Numbered from the stretch's first letter, positions 1-7,865 are shown. The stretch is 21,090 nt of DNA from Chloroflexota bacterium (GCA_002710905.1 PAJB01000012.1:8963-30052), one strand, 5' to 3'. The notes: a model not told the origin generated them from the sequence alone. Translations and numbers: made by a program.

Positions 1-40
1 TCTGTTTCAATTTTGTTACATATATTACAGTATTGTTTCA

Positions 41-871
41 TTAGATTTTAAGATGTTTCTCAATCAATTCTATTGCTATTTTATCAGGGAGAGGTATTTT
101 ACCTGGAAGCTTTTCTTTATTTCCATGAATCCCATGATAATCTGAACCTCCAATTGGATAAAGATTATATTTGTTTGCAATTTCAAGCATCTGCTTTATA
201 GTCTTTGTATCATAGTTTTTGTAGTATGCTTCAATTCCAAATAATCCATCCTTAGATAGTATTTCAATAATTTTGTTTAACTGTTTTAAATATGTTGGAT
301 GAGCTAAAAATGAAAGTCCGCCAGCCTGTTGAATCATTTCTATTGCTTTTTTACTAGATAATTTATGTCGTTTAATTTTTGTTATGTAGGGTTTGGATAA
401 AAAGCTATCAAATGCTTCTTGAATTGATGATACATATTTTTTGCTTATCATTTCTTGTGCTATATGCGGGCGACCTATTGTGGCTTTCCCTGCTTTTTTT
501 TTAATTTTAGGCATCTCAAGATGTATTTCTTTTTTTGATAGCATATGAATAATTTCTTTTGCTCGACTATCTCTTGCTTCTTTTAGTTTTTTTAGTTCCC
601 CAATCAGCCCTTCATTATATTCATCTATGCCTATGCCTAGTATATGAACATCTTCACCTAATAAATCAACTGATAGTTCTATTCCTGTAATTATCGTTAT
701 ATTGTCATTGTTTTTTGAAATGTTTCTAGCTTCTTTAATTCCATCTATTGTATCGTGATCAGTAATTGCAAGATAAGCAACTTGATTATTGATTGCTAAA
801 TTTATCAACTTACTTGGTGATAGCACACCATCAGAATGATTTGTATGGGAATGAAAATCAGCGATACTCAT
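41..871 (-). CDS. PHP-domain phosphoesterase (YciV/RNase AM-like)
   Basis: A 276-aa protein of the PHP (polymerase and histidinol phosphatase) superfamily. These enzymes use a multinuclear metal centre to hydrolyse phosphoester bonds. Metal-ligand motifs are visible in order: DFHSH (H7, H9), D14, TDHDT (D38-H39-D40), E65, H76, GRPHIA (H136), AHP (H191) and GSDYHG (D244, H246). This order and the GRPHIA insert match the COG0613 group, which includes E. coli YciV/RNase AM and nucleoside 3',5'-bisphosphate phosphatases. A role in RNA 5'-end trimming or pAp turnover is therefore likely but not proven. The ATG start lies 5 nt after the recX stop, with no clear Shine-Dalgarno sequence, so it is probably translated by coupling as the last visible gene of the recA operon. 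The 40 nt beyond its stop, to the window edge, are AT-rich and show no clear terminator. Confidence 0.9.
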   Translation of the reverse strand: MSIADFHSHTNHSDGVLSPSKLINLAINNQVAYLAITDHDTIDGIKEARNISKNNDNITIITGIELSVDLLGEDVHILGIGIDEYNEGLIGELKKLKEARDSRAKEIIHMLSKKEIHLEMPKIKKKAGKATIGRPHIAQEMISKKYVSSIQEAFDSFLSKPYITKIKRHKLSSKKAIEMIQQAGGLSFLAHPTYLKQLNKIIEILSKDGLFGIEAYYKNYDTKTIKQMLEIANKYNLYPIGGSDYHGIHGNKEKLPGKIPLPDKIAIELIEKHLKI

Positions 872-876
872 TTAAT

Positions 877-1314
877 TTATTGTTCTATCTTCAATAATTT
901 ATATACTAAATCTGAAGAAAATCCTTTACTCATTAAATAATTATAGAGTATTTTCGTTTTGTCTTGTTTATTTTCAGGTATTCTCTTTTTTTTATATTCT
1001 ATTGCATTACTGCATGCTTCATCATCATTCCGTTTACTGATATTTTTATCAATAATTTTTCTACATATTCCTACTTTTAGAAGATCTTGTTCTATTGCTC
1101 TATTACTTTTTATATTGGAGTTTTTTTTGTTTATATATATTTTTGTCCATTTGTCGTCATTAATTAGCCCTAGTTCTATTGCTTGATTTACGAGCGTATC
1201 TGCTTCGCTTTGAAGAAAATATTTTTTTTTCAAATTTTCTTCAAAGCGTTTTTTTGTCCAGCTTCTACGATTAAGTAGTTTAATTATTTCTGGATAATCT
1301 TTTAATTTATTCAA
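877..1314 (-). CDS. recX: RecX family regulatory protein
   Basis: A 145-aa protein immediately downstream of recA. RecX proteins bind RecA filaments and limit their extension and recombinase activity. The sequence shows the three-helix repeat style of the family: an LLNRRSWTKKRFEENL segment near residues 13-28, then LINDDKWTKIYI near 50-61, and two more helical repeats rich in Lys, with a closing SKGFSSDLVYKLL. The start is TTG, two bases after the recA TAA. No in-frame ATG exists until near the C-terminus, so a TTG start coupled to recA translation is the best explanation. The sequence itself is divergent and very Lys/Ile/Asn rich, as expected for an AT-rich genome. Position and pattern together make the assignment secure. 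Confidence 0.88.
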   Translation of the reverse strand: MNKLKDYPEIIKLLNRRSWTKKRFEENLKKKYFLQSEADTLVNQAIELGLINDDKWTKIYINKKNSNIKSNRAIEQDLLKVGICRKIIDKNISKRNDDEACSNAIEYKKKRIPENKQDKTKILYNYLMSKGFSSDLVYKLLKIEQ

Positions 1315-1316
1315 TT

Positions 1317-2429
1317 TTATTCTTTCTGTTTTTCTCCTTCAAATAAGGGCTGAACTATTTTTTCATTATTACCATCTAAATTTTTTGGTTTACTACCTGC
1401 TTTAGTGATTATTGGGCTTGCAAGTTTTAATCCAATTTTTTCTCTTAACTTATTTTCAATTTTGAATCTAATCTCTTCATTGTCAGTTAAAAATTTTGCT
1501 ACATTTAATCTACCTTGACCTAATTTAATTTCTTCAAATGAATAATGCGATCCTGTTTTTTGTACGATCTCATTTTCAGCTGCTAAATCTAATATGTCAC
1601 TTTCTTTATCTATTCCTTTTCTTTCACTTGTAAACATGATATCAAATTCTGCTTGCCTAAATGGCGGAGCTACTTTATTTTTCACTACCTTACATCGCAC
1701 TCTATTTCCTATAAACACTGTCCCTGATTTCAAGCTTTCTATTCTTCTTATTTCAATTCTTACTGATGAATAAAATTTTAATGCTCTTCCTCCCGGAGTT
1801 ACTTCTGGGTTACCAAAAACGACTCCTATTTTTTCTCTTAATTGATTAATAAATATTAATGCAGTTTTGCTCTTAGCAGTTGCACCCGTAAGCTTTCGTA
1901 ATGCTTGTGACATTAACCTTGCTTGTAGTCCTGGGAGAGAGTCACCCATATCTCCTTCAATTTCTGCTCTGGGCACCAATGCTGCAACTGAGTCAATTAC
2001 GACTAAGTCTAGTGTATTTGATTTAATTAGCGCTTCACAAATTTCTAATGCTTGTTCCCCTGTGTCCGGTTGAGATATTAATAGTTCTGACGTATTTATT
2101 CCACATGCTGCTGCATATTCTGGATCTAATGCATGTTCAACATCTATATATGCAGCAAGACCTCCTTCTTTTTGCGCTTCAGCAATAATATTTTGTGCTA
2201 ATGTTGATTTACCTGCAGATTCTGGGCCAAAAATTTCCGTAATTCTTCCCTTTGGAATACCACCTACGCCAAGAGCCATATCTAATGATAATATTCCGGT
2301 AGGTATCGAATCTGTATTATTTTCTATGTCTTTATCGCCTAAGCGCATTATTGATCCTTTACCAAAATCTTTAGTAATCTGATCAATAGTCTTTGATAAA
2401 TTAGGTGGTGTTGTTTCTTTTTTGTCCAT
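1317..2429 (-). CDS. recA: Recombinase RecA
   Basis: A full-length 370-aa RecA, the ATP-dependent strand-exchange recombinase that also triggers LexA self-cleavage in the SOS response. Seen in order: Walker [10 protein letters not shown] (68-76), VEHALDP with the catalytic Glu (E98), Walker B LVVID (142-146), loop L1 [13 protein letters not shown] (157-169), [10 protein letters not shown] leading into loop L2 (193-213), and the RecA signature [14 protein letters not shown] (216-229). The Walker A has Ala-Gly-Lys-Ser instead of the common Ser-Gly-Lys-Thr. The C-terminal domain has a variant segment, [15 protein letters not shown] (268-282), where most RecA proteins have a shorter glycine-rich GEGIS-type turn. 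It has its own SOS-type promoter in the 77-nt gap upstream and is followed at 2 nt by recX. Confidence 0.98.
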   Translation of the reverse strand: MDKKETTPPNLSKTIDQITKDFGKGSIMRLGDKDIENNTDSIPTGILSLDMALGVGGIPKGRITEIFGPESAGKSTLAQNIIAEAQKEGGLAAYIDVEHALDPEYAAACGINTSELLISQPDTGEQALEICEALIKSNTLDLVVIDSVAALVPRAEIEGDMGDSLPGLQARLMSQALRKLTGATAKSKTALIFINQLREKIGVVFGNPEVTPGGRALKFYSSVRIEIRRIESLKSGTVFIGNRVRCKVVKNKVAPPFRQAEFDIMFTSERKGIDKESDILDLAAENEIVQKTGSHYSFEEIKLGQGRLNVAKFLTDNEEIRFKIENKLREKIGLKLASPIITKAGSKPKNLDGNNEKIVQPLFEGEKQKE

Positions 2430-2453
2430 AATTATTGCCTTTCATTTAATCGA

Positions 2454-2480
2454 TGTTCTAATAATAGAACACTTGTTCTA
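2454..2480. promoter_or_regulatory. LexA (SOS) operator with an extra half-site
   Basis: TAGAACACTTGTTCTA at 2465-2480 is a perfect 7+2+7 inverted repeat with the core GAAC-N4-GTTC. This matches the SOS box class of Gram-positive bacteria (Bacillus-type) and not the proteobacterial CTGT-N8-ACAG box. A third copy of the heptamer (TGTTCTA, 2454-2460) lies 4 nt further toward recA, forming a second inverted pair with the middle half-site. The operator lies across the spacer and -10 of the recA promoter, so LexA bound here should block RNA polymerase. The lexA gene is not in the window. The binding protein is inferred from the motif and the recA context. Confidence 0.85.
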
Positions 2481-2489
2481 TAATGTCAA
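2461..2489 (-). promoter_or_regulatory. recA promoter (sigma70-type)
   Basis: On the minus strand a consensus -35 TTGACA (2484-2489) is followed, after exactly 17 nt, by TATTAT (2461-2466), which matches the -10 consensus at five of six positions. The recA ATG begins 31 nt downstream of the -10. The SOS box lies in the spacer and touches the -10. This indicates that recA, recX and the PHP gene can be transcribed independently of the upstream yggT group, with strong basal strength under LexA control. Confidence 0.82.
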
Positions 2490-2506
2490 TTATTTTGAAA
2501 GTGTTT

Positions 2507-2761
2507 TTAAAAACTTGCTTTTTCTAAAATATTTGTTAGAAAGGATAATAAAACAATAGCAATTAATGGAGATAAATCAAACATTCCAAATGTGGGTAAA
2601 ACTTTACGAATTGGTTCTATGATTGGCTCAGTGATTGCGTCTAGCGATCTTACAAGACTATTATTTTGATCAATGGGAAACCAGCTAATAATTGCTCGAA
2701 GGAATATTGAAAAATAAAGTATTCTTAAAATTAATGCTATGAAGTCAACAAAGATATTCAT
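2507..2761 (-). CDS. yggT: YggT family integral membrane protein
   Basis: An 84-aa membrane protein of the YggT/YlmG family. It has two hydrophobic segments (about residues 4-26 and 63-79) around a conserved loop. The loop contains the family pattern: SWFPIDQNN, then TEPIIEPIRKVLPTFGMFDLSPLIAIVLL. Family members are linked to osmotic tolerance, to YlmG-type roles near the divisome in Gram-positives and to thylakoid factors in plastids; a precise biochemical activity is not known. The ATG is preceded by AGGAG with a 5-nt gap and starts 12 nt after the proC stop. It is the last gene of the nrdR-to-yggT group, since recA then has its own promoter. Confidence 0.92.
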   Translation of the reverse strand: MNIFVDFIALILRILYFSIFLRAIISWFPIDQNNSLVRSLDAITEPIIEPIRKVLPTFGMFDLSPLIAIVLLSFLTNILEKASF

Positions 2762-2773
2762 CAGTACTCCTAG

Positions 2774-3574
2774 TTATTCTTCAGATAATTCATTAGCCCT
2801 TACAAATGCTCCATTAATTGCTTTTTCAATTAATTGTTGCCAGTTATTTTCCTCAAGAATTTTTAATGCTGCTTCAGTTGTGCCTCCGGGTGATGCAACA
2901 GCTGCTTGCATGTCAGACAAAGACATTTCTGAGTTTTCTATATAATACCCTGAACCAATCATTGTTGAAATAGCTAATTTTTTTGCATCATCATGTTTAA
3001 TACCAATCGACATGGCAGCCTGCACGATGCTTTCAATGAAAAGAAAAAAATAAGCTGGCCCAGAACCATGAATAGCAGTAGCTGCATTTATTGATTTTTC
3101 ATCATCAACTTGTAAAACTAATTTTGAAAATGAATTTAAAATCTTTTTTGTAATATTAATTTCTTCTTGTGACACATCTTCACTAATTGTAAAAACGGAC
3201 GCTCCATAACCAATTTCCGCTAATAAATTTGGCATCACTCTTATGACAGATTGTTGATTCAAAATAGTTTTTATTGATTTAATACTTGTGCCTGCAGCAA
3301 TAGAAATAATTAATGCTGATTTGCTAATTTCTTTTTTAATTTCATTAAGCAATCCTTTTATCTGTTGTGGCTTAACTGCAACCAGAATGATTTGAGCATT
3401 CATGATTTGGCTATAATCATCAAAAGTTTCTATATTGTATTTTGCTAAATTTGCTCTTTTATTTTTGTCAATTTCAATGACGGATATGTCTTTATTATTA
3501 AATTGCTTAGAGTTAATCATTCCTTTCAGAATTGCTTCACCCATGAATCCTCCACCAATAATTGATATTTTCAT
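2774..3574 (-). CDS. proC: Pyrroline-5-carboxylate reductase
   Basis: A 266-aa cytosolic enzyme for the last step of proline synthesis: NAD(P)H-dependent reduction of 1-pyrroline-5-carboxylate to L-proline. The N-terminal Rossmann motif IGGGFMGEAI (residues 5-14) binds the cofactor, AVKPQ (near residue 67) follows, and the C-terminal domain contains HGSGPAYFF and the MQAAVASPGGTTEAAL signature typical of ProC. Length is normal for the family. Its ATG overlaps the yggS stop as ATGA, implying translational coupling. The yggS-proC-yggT arrangement is common in bacteria. Here proC occupies the place where many Gram-positive division clusters carry sepF. Confidence 0.96.
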   Translation of the reverse strand: MKISIIGGGFMGEAILKGMINSKQFNNKDISVIEIDKNKRANLAKYNIETFDDYSQIMNAQIILVAVKPQQIKGLLNEIKKEISKSALIISIAAGTSIKSIKTILNQQSVIRVMPNLLAEIGYGASVFTISEDVSQEEINITKKILNSFSKLVLQVDDEKSINAATAIHGSGPAYFFLFIESIVQAAMSIGIKHDDAKKLAISTMIGSGYYIENSEMSLSDMQAAVASPGGTTEAALKILEENNWQQLIEKAINGAFVRANELSEE

Positions 3575-4281
3575 GATACACCTATATTATTCTCAAAGAT
3601 TTTTCTACCTATTCTCAAATGTGTAGCACCTTCCTCGATTGCAACTCTATAGTCGTTTGTCATGCCCATTGATAAAGATTTTAACTCTTGCTGATCAGCA
3701 AGGAATTTAAGTTTCTGAAAAAACTCTCTGGAATTTTCTTCATTTTTTGATAAAGGAGGAATTGTCATTAATCCTTTGATTTCAATCACTTCGCTTTTCC
3801 GGCATCGAGCTACTAATTCATTTATTTCATCTACCATTATGCCACGTTTTTGTTTCTCTTCAGCAATATTAACCTGTATAAAACATTTTAATCTATTTGA
3901 GCTACTATGATTATTATGATTCTTTCTATTTCTATAATAACTTTCAATTGCTTCTAAAAGACGCAATGAGTCGAGGGAATGTAAAGTATCAATGATCGGA
4001 ATCAGTTTATTGATTTTATTTGTTTGCAAATGGCCTATGAAATGCCATCTGATGTCATTTTTTATCTGTGCATCGAATAACTCATTGTATTTTTTAGTTA
4101 TTTCTTGAACTCTATTTTCACCAAAGTTTTTTTGATTATTGTTATTTAATTTTAATATTGCGTTAATATCTCTTCCTTTTGAAACAGCAATAAGTGTTAT
4201 ATCTTCCCTGCGTCTTTTGTTGTGCTTGCATATCTCTTCAATTTCTTTATTGATTTCAAAAAGATTATCTTTAATTTCCAT
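3571..4281 (-). CDS. yggS: YggS family PLP homeostasis protein
   Basis: A 236-aa pyridoxal 5'-phosphate-binding protein of the YggS/PLPBP (YlmE) family, a fold-type III TIM barrel without known catalysis that buffers PLP levels. Seen: LIAVSKGR (Lys of the Schiff base near residue 35), NFGENRVQE, WHFIGHLQTNK, VNIAEEKQKRGI, LMTIPP, and SMGMTNDYRVAIEEGATHLRIGRKIF at the C-terminus, which supplies phosphate contacts in homologues. TND replaces the more common SxD in the SMGMS motif. It starts 1 nt after the stop of the small membrane protein upstream and overlaps proC by 4 nt. In many Gram-positives this family sits right after ftsZ, as it nearly does here. Confidence 0.95.
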   Translation of the reverse strand: MEIKDNLFEINKEIEEICKHNKRRREDITLIAVSKGRDINAILKLNNNNQKNFGENRVQEITKKYNELFDAQIKNDIRWHFIGHLQTNKINKLIPIIDTLHSLDSLRLLEAIESYYRNRKNHNNHSSSNRLKCFIQVNIAEEKQKRGIMVDEINELVARCRKSEVIEIKGLMTIPPLSKNEENSREFFQKLKFLADQQELKSLSMGMTNDYRVAIEEGATHLRIGRKIFENNIGVS

Positions 4282-4282
4282 T

Positions 4283-4435
4283 TTAAAAAATTATTCCAAG
4301 AAATAATAATAAAACACCTAATCCAAACAAAAGCATAAATAATACTGGCAAAAGTATTTTGTATGAACCAATTGTCATATCAAAAAAGTCTTTCCAGCTA
4401 TTTGCTCTTGGGTCATCAGGATCTTGCCACGGCAT
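4283..4435 (-). CDS. Small membrane protein, unknown function (50 aa)
   Basis: A complete 50-codon frame fills the space between nrdR and yggS. Its ATG (4433-4435) is preceded by a TAAGGT Shine-Dalgarno-like element with about 6 nt spacing, and its TAA ends 1 nt before the yggS ATG, so the gap is tightly packed. The protein begins MPWQDPDDPRANSWKDFFDM, an acidic and tryptophan-containing head of about 20 residues, and ends in a single strongly hydrophobic helix (about residues 28-50) with Gly and Leu/Phe. I do not recognise a family. The topology suggests a single-pass inner membrane protein with a short acidic head, which lacks flanking positive charges apart from K27. Co-expression with nrdR and yggS is inferred from spacing. 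Confidence 0.7.
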   Translation of the reverse strand: MPWQDPDDPRANSWKDFFDMTIGSYKILLPVLFMLLFGLGVLLLFLGIIF

Positions 4436-4455
4436 GGTGTTACCTTAGAGATTAT

Positions 4456-4947
4456 TTAGATGTAGTTTTCACTAAAAAGTTGTTGTTGTTCTTGTTGATA
4501 CTCAGGATTTGATGAGAGCGCTTCTAGCTCCCTTGACATTTCATTGATCGAAATGAAGTCTTGATAGCTACTTGCATACCGCACATAGGCAATTAAGTCT
4601 AATCTACTGAGATGACTGATTACCATCTTACTTATTAATCTGGAAGTAACTTCATTTTTTTCAGAGTTATTTATGGTTTCAATAATATCCTGAATAACAG
4701 CATCAATTGCATTGCTTGGTATAGGTCTTTTAGAAGTAGCAACAACTAAACTTTTATGAATTTTATTTTCATCAAAATTTTCTCTTCTTCCATCCCTTTT
4801 AATAACGGTAATATTTTTAAGTAACAGTTTTTCTATAGAATTAAATTTTTTATCACAATTGGAGCAAGCTCGCATTCTATATATTGAGTTTTTACTAGAT
4901 TTGATGCCAATGACTTTTGATTTTGTTTGACAGGACGGGCAGTTCAT
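4456..4947 (-). CDS. nrdR: Transcriptional repressor NrdR
   Basis: A 163-aa NrdR, the nucleotide-sensing repressor of ribonucleotide reductase genes. The N-terminal zinc ribbon has C3-x2-C6 and C28-x2-C31 (CPSC and CSNC), then an ATP-cone domain from about residue 46: VIKRDGRRENFDENKIHKSL followed by TSKRPI. The usual Arg-rich stretch before the second Cys pair is reduced to YRMRAC, and the usual RFTT is KKFNS, so the DNA-binding ribbon is somewhat divergent. Length is typical. No nrd gene lies in the window. nrdR directly after ftsZ is, as I recall, a Chloroflexota-like arrangement. The ATG sits about 12 nt from an AAGG element, a little far for a strong ribosome site. Confidence 0.95.
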   Translation of the reverse strand: MNCPSCQTKSKVIGIKSSKNSIYRMRACSNCDKKFNSIEKLLLKNITVIKRDGRRENFDENKIHKSLVVATSKRPIPSNAIDAVIQDIIETINNSEKNEVTSRLISKMVISHLSRLDLIAYVRYASSYQDFISINEMSRELEALSSNPEYQQEQQQLFSENYI

Positions 4948-4981
4948 TTATTTCATTTTCCTTCAGGTTTTTTTCTTATTG

Positions 4982-4995
4982 AGTAATGTATTACT
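4982..4995. promoter_or_regulatory. Perfect palindrome upstream of nrdR, possible operator
   Basis: AGTAAT-GT-ATTACT is a perfect 6+2+6 inverted repeat. It lies about 8 nt downstream of the candidate nrdR -10 element, roughly over the expected transcription start, which is a typical repressor position. It does not match the NrdR box pattern (ACAC...GTGT-like), so the protein that might bind is unknown. In AT-rich sequence such palindromes can arise by chance. Confidence 0.35.
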
Positions 4996-5003
4996 TGACT
5001 TAA

Positions 5004-5012
5004 TTTATAGCA
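5004..5012 (-). promoter_or_regulatory. Candidate extended -10 promoter for nrdR group
   Basis: On the minus strand the gap contains TGCTATAAA, an extended -10 element (TG-N-TATAAA). No good -35 is seen at 17 nt, but extended -10 promoters can work without one. It lies between the hairpin after ftsZ and the nrdR start, so nrdR, the 50-aa gene, yggS, proC and yggT could be transcribed from here. Confidence 0.45.
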
Positions 5013-5025
5013 AGAAAATCAATCA

Positions 5026-5045
5026 ACATTTCTTCACAGAAATGT
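5026..5045 (-). terminator. Hairpin after ftsZ, possible terminator or attenuator
   Basis: ACATTTCT-GTGA-AGAAATGT forms a perfect 8-bp stem closed by a GNRA-type tetraloop, beginning about 15 nt after the ftsZ stop on the minus strand. It is followed by TTGATTGATTTTCTT, a T-rich but interrupted tract. The stem is AT-rich, so termination may be partial. It would end or thin out the dcw transcript before nrdR, or protect the 3' end. Confidence 0.45.
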
Positions 5046-5060
5046 CCACGAGATATCAAA

Positions 5061-6629
5061 TTATCTTAATGGAAAATTTTTTCTCAAAAAAGTAGGTAAA
5101 TCTGATGGACTATTTGAAGTATCTTCAACTTGGAGATCTGCCAATTTGATAGGTTCAATTTCCTCTTCATCTAGTTGAGAATTAAGCGTTAGACTTGGAC
5201 CTGTGCCAAAGCCTGTAGCAATAATTGTTAATCTCACTTCATCAGACAAATTTTCATCAATAGCAGCACCAAAAATGATTTCTGCATCTGGATCAACAAC
5301 TTCTGCAACAACCCTTGCTGCAGTATCTAGCTCTCTAAGCTTGAAGTTATCTGGACCTGTAATATTGAAAAGTACCCCAGTTGAACCAGTTATATCTACT
5401 TCAAGTAGGGGATTAGCTATAGCATTTCTAGCTGCTTCTACGGCTCGATTTTCACCACGTCCTGTGCCAATAGCCATTAGTGCTGGTCCAGCGTTAGACA
5501 TAATTTTTCTAACATCAGCAAAATCAAGATTAACAAGACCTGGTTGAGTAATTAACTCACTGATTCCTTGAATAGCCTGCTGTAAAATATTATCAGCTGT
5601 TTCAAAACCTTCCTCTACAGAAGCATCTTCACCACAAATTTGTAACAATCTATCATTTGGAATAACAATCAAAGTATCAACTTTTTCTTGAAGATCACGA
5701 ATGCCCTCTTCTGCTATTTGCCTTCTTTTACTGCCTTCGAAAATAAATGGCCTTGTGACTACTCCAATAGTCAATGCTCCTAGTTCTCTAGCAACTTCTG
5801 CTATGACTGGTGCTGCACCAGTGCCAGTACCACCACCAAGACAGGCAGTGACAAAAACCATCTCTGCATTTTGTAATGCGTCACTGATTATTTCTCTAGA
5901 TTCGTCAGCAGCTCTTCTACCTTGTACGGGATCACTGCCTGCACCCAATCCCCTTGTGACATGAGATCCTATTTGTACTTTTTGCTCAGCATCAGAGTTA
6001 TTTAATGCTTGAATATCAGTGTTAACAGCTAGATATTCAACTCCAGCTAATTTTGTTTCGATCATTCTTGTTACAGCATTTGAACCACCACCACCAACAC
6101 CTACTACTTTAATAGGTGGTAATACAGTTTTCCCATATTGATTAGTTGCTTTTCTTTGGTTGCTCATTTTCTTCTTTTTTCTTTTTGGTTTAGTAGTTTC
6201 TGGTTCTTCGTTCAAAACTTCTTTTTTATTAGTTGTTATATCATTTTTTTCTTCTAAAGAATCATTAACTATATTAGACTGGCCAGTTTCATCTTTTTCA
6301 AGTGATAAGTTAGGTAAATTTTCTTCATTTTTATTTTCTTCTATTTCAATTTTGTCAGATATTTCGATATTTTGCTTTTCTTGTTCTTCTGAAACTTCTT
6401 GAATTTCAGAAATTTGATCGTTCAGTTCATCTTCATAATTGACAACAGGAATTTCTTCAATATTATTTTGCTCGTCACTCACAGGAAATTCAGGTATCTG
6501 ATCAAAATCATCTTCAATATCCTGATTGTTTGATTTAAATAAATCAAAGAAACTATTTTGCTTGTCTTCATTGGAGTTAATCATAGTCATCTTACTTTCA
6601 GCTAAACATTCAACAACTATATGCATCAT
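5061..6629 (-). CDS. ftsZ: Cell division GTPase FtsZ with long N-terminal extension
   Basis: The tubulin-like GTPase that forms the Z-ring. The core is textbook: [12 protein letters not shown] (175-186), AVNTD (201-205), tubulin signature LGGGTGTG (264-271), TRPFIFEG (292-299), NDRLL (325-329). The end, [13 protein letters not shown] (510-522), resembles the conserved C-terminal peptide that binds FtsA. Two features are unusual. About 170 residues precede the GTPase core, where about 10-20 is common; they are rich in Glu, Asp and Asn and close with a basic KPKRKKKK stretch. The C-terminal linker is only about 20-25 residues. The start chosen is ATG 1 nt after the ftsA stop, without a clear Shine-Dalgarno; ATGs at codons 14 and 16 are alternatives, and codon 155 would remove most of the extension. 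The uninterrupted frame argues that the extension is translated. Confidence 0.96.
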   Translation of the reverse strand: MMHIVVECLAESKMTMINSNEDKQNSFFDLFKSNNQDIEDDFDQIPEFPVSDEQNNIEEIPVVNYEDELNDQISEIQEVSEEQEKQNIEISDKIEIEENKNEENLPNLSLEKDETGQSNIVNDSLEEKNDITTNKKEVLNEEPETTKPKRKKKKMSNQRKATNQYGKTVLPPIKVVGVGGGGSNAVTRMIETKLAGVEYLAVNTDIQALNNSDAEQKVQIGSHVTRGLGAGSDPVQGRRAADESREIISDALQNAEMVFVTACLGGGTGTGAAPVIAEVARELGALTIGVVTRPFIFEGSKRRQIAEEGIRDLQEKVDTLIVIPNDRLLQICGEDASVEEGFETADNILQQAIQGISELITQPGLVNLDFADVRKIMSNAGPALMAIGTGRGENRAVEAARNAIANPLLEVDITGSTGVLFNITGPDNFKLRELDTAARVVAEVVDPDAEIIFGAAIDENLSDEVRLTIIATGFGTGPSLTLNSQLDEEEIEPIKLADLQVEDTSNSPSDLPTFLRKNFPLR

Positions 6630-6630
6630 A

Positions 6631-7863
6631 CTATTGAGGTTGCCAAATTTTCATTATGCTGGCTATTTTTTTAATAAAATTATTTGAAAATTCACCAGAC
6701 TTTTTATTGATATTTAGAGACTGTTCTCTGATTGCCCATCTTAATAATCCAACTGAAGTTGCATATGCTGGATCATGTAAAATGTCTGAAAGACCAGCTA
6801 AATTTTTTGGTAATCCAATTCTTACTGGCATATCAAGAACAGTTTCGCCTAGTCTTTCCATGCCTGAAATCTTTGAGGCACCTCCAGTTAGAACAAGGCC
6901 AGCAGATAGCATTTGAGTACTGATCCCTCTTTGTATTTCTGCATTGATCATTTGGAATAATTCCTCACATCTTTGTTGCAAAATCTCAGCAACATATTTT
7001 CTTTCTACTGCTTTCTTTCGCTCCATTCCAAAACTGTCTAATTCAATTAATTCACTAGATTCAACCATTGATGGAATGACATGTCCATATTCTCTTTTAA
7101 TTTTTTCTGCAGAATGATGTGGAGCTTTTAGTGCAGCAATGAGGTCCCGAGTCATTAATGCTCCTCCTACTTCAATCACTCCTGTATGGCATATATTGCC
7201 ATCAATATAAACAGAAATATCTGTAGTTCCTCCACCAATATCACATAATGCAACGCCATGTAATAATTCCTCATGCTCAATGACTGCTTCTGTAGAAGCT
7301 AATTGGTCAAGTACTAAGGATTCTACTTGAATTCCTGATCCTTCTATGCATTGAATTAAATTATTAATGCTAGAAGAAGAGGCAGTAATTACATGAGCAT
7401 CTACATCTAATCTGTTTGCAAACATTCCTATCGGATCAATTACTTGATCTTGCCCATCCAGTGTGTAAAACCTCGGAACGACATGTATAATTTCTCTATT
7501 ATTTGGAACATGGACAATGCGTGCACTTTCTACTGCGCGAGCAACATCATACTCGGATATTGGGTTTTGAGGATCAGCTACTGCAACAATTCCTTGAGAA
7601 TTCAAAGATGATATATGTGGTCCAGCAATACCAACATATGCTGATTCAATAGTCAATCCAGCTGTCTTTTCAGCTCTTTCAATAGCAGAAGATATTGCTT
7701 CTACTGCAGCTGGAATGTTTGTAATGACTCCTTTGACCAATCCAGCTGAAGGCCCAACACCAACACCAAGGATTTTTAATTCTAATTCTTCACTAATTTC
7801 TGCAATTACAGCAGAAATTTTTGTTGTTCCAACATCTAAAGCGGTTATTACTGACTTTGCCAT
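6631..7863 (-). CDS. ftsA: Cell division protein FtsA
   Basis: A 410-aa actin-like ATPase that tethers FtsZ to the membrane and activates septal synthesis. Actin-family motifs are present: phosphate-1 [14 protein letters not shown] (from D10), phosphate-2 [15 protein letters not shown] (from D208) and the adenosine motif LTGGAS (325-330). The region between (about 82-160) fits the FtsA-specific 1C/SHS2 subdomain, including [15 protein letters not shown]. The last residues, [13 protein letters not shown] (396-408), form an amphipathic helix of the membrane-targeting type after a flexible linker. The ATG follows AAGG with about 5 nt spacing and lies 2 nt after ftsQ; ftsZ follows at 1 nt. FtsA presence and the lack of a nearby sepF set this apart from Actinobacteria. 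Confidence 0.97.
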   Translation of the reverse strand: MAKSVITALDVGTTKISAVIAEISEELELKILGVGVGPSAGLVKGVITNIPAAVEAISSAIERAEKTAGLTIESAYVGIAGPHISSLNSQGIVAVADPQNPISEYDVARAVESARIVHVPNNREIIHVVPRFYTLDGQDQVIDPIGMFANRLDVDAHVITASSSSINNLIQCIEGSGIQVESLVLDQLASTEAVIEHEELLHGVALCDIGGGTTDISVYIDGNICHTGVIEVGGALMTRDLIAALKAPHHSAEKIKREYGHVIPSMVESSELIELDSFGMERKKAVERKYVAEILQQRCEELFQMINAEIQRGISTQMLSAGLVLTGGASKISGMERLGETVLDMPVRIGLPKNLAGLSDILHDPAYATSVGLLRWAIREQSLNINKKSGEFSNNFIKKIASIMKIWQPQ

Positions 7864-7865
7864 AA

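Noticed and set aside
4948..4956. Two-codon mini-ORF (ATG AAA TAA) just before the nrdR start
   Set aside because: It sits close to AAGG and could in principle affect nrdR translation, but such a short AT-rich string is easily random and nothing else supports it.
4982..4995. NrdR box upstream of nrdR
   Set aside because: The palindrome does not match the ACAC...GTGT-like consensus and is not paired with a second box, so it is reported only as a palindrome.
6160..6402. Plus-strand open frame opposite the FtsZ N-terminal extension
   Set aside because: It is a Ser/Phe-rich mirror of the Glu/Lys/Asn-rich coding strand and has no ribosome site. Other plus-strand frames over the dcw genes are of the same kind.
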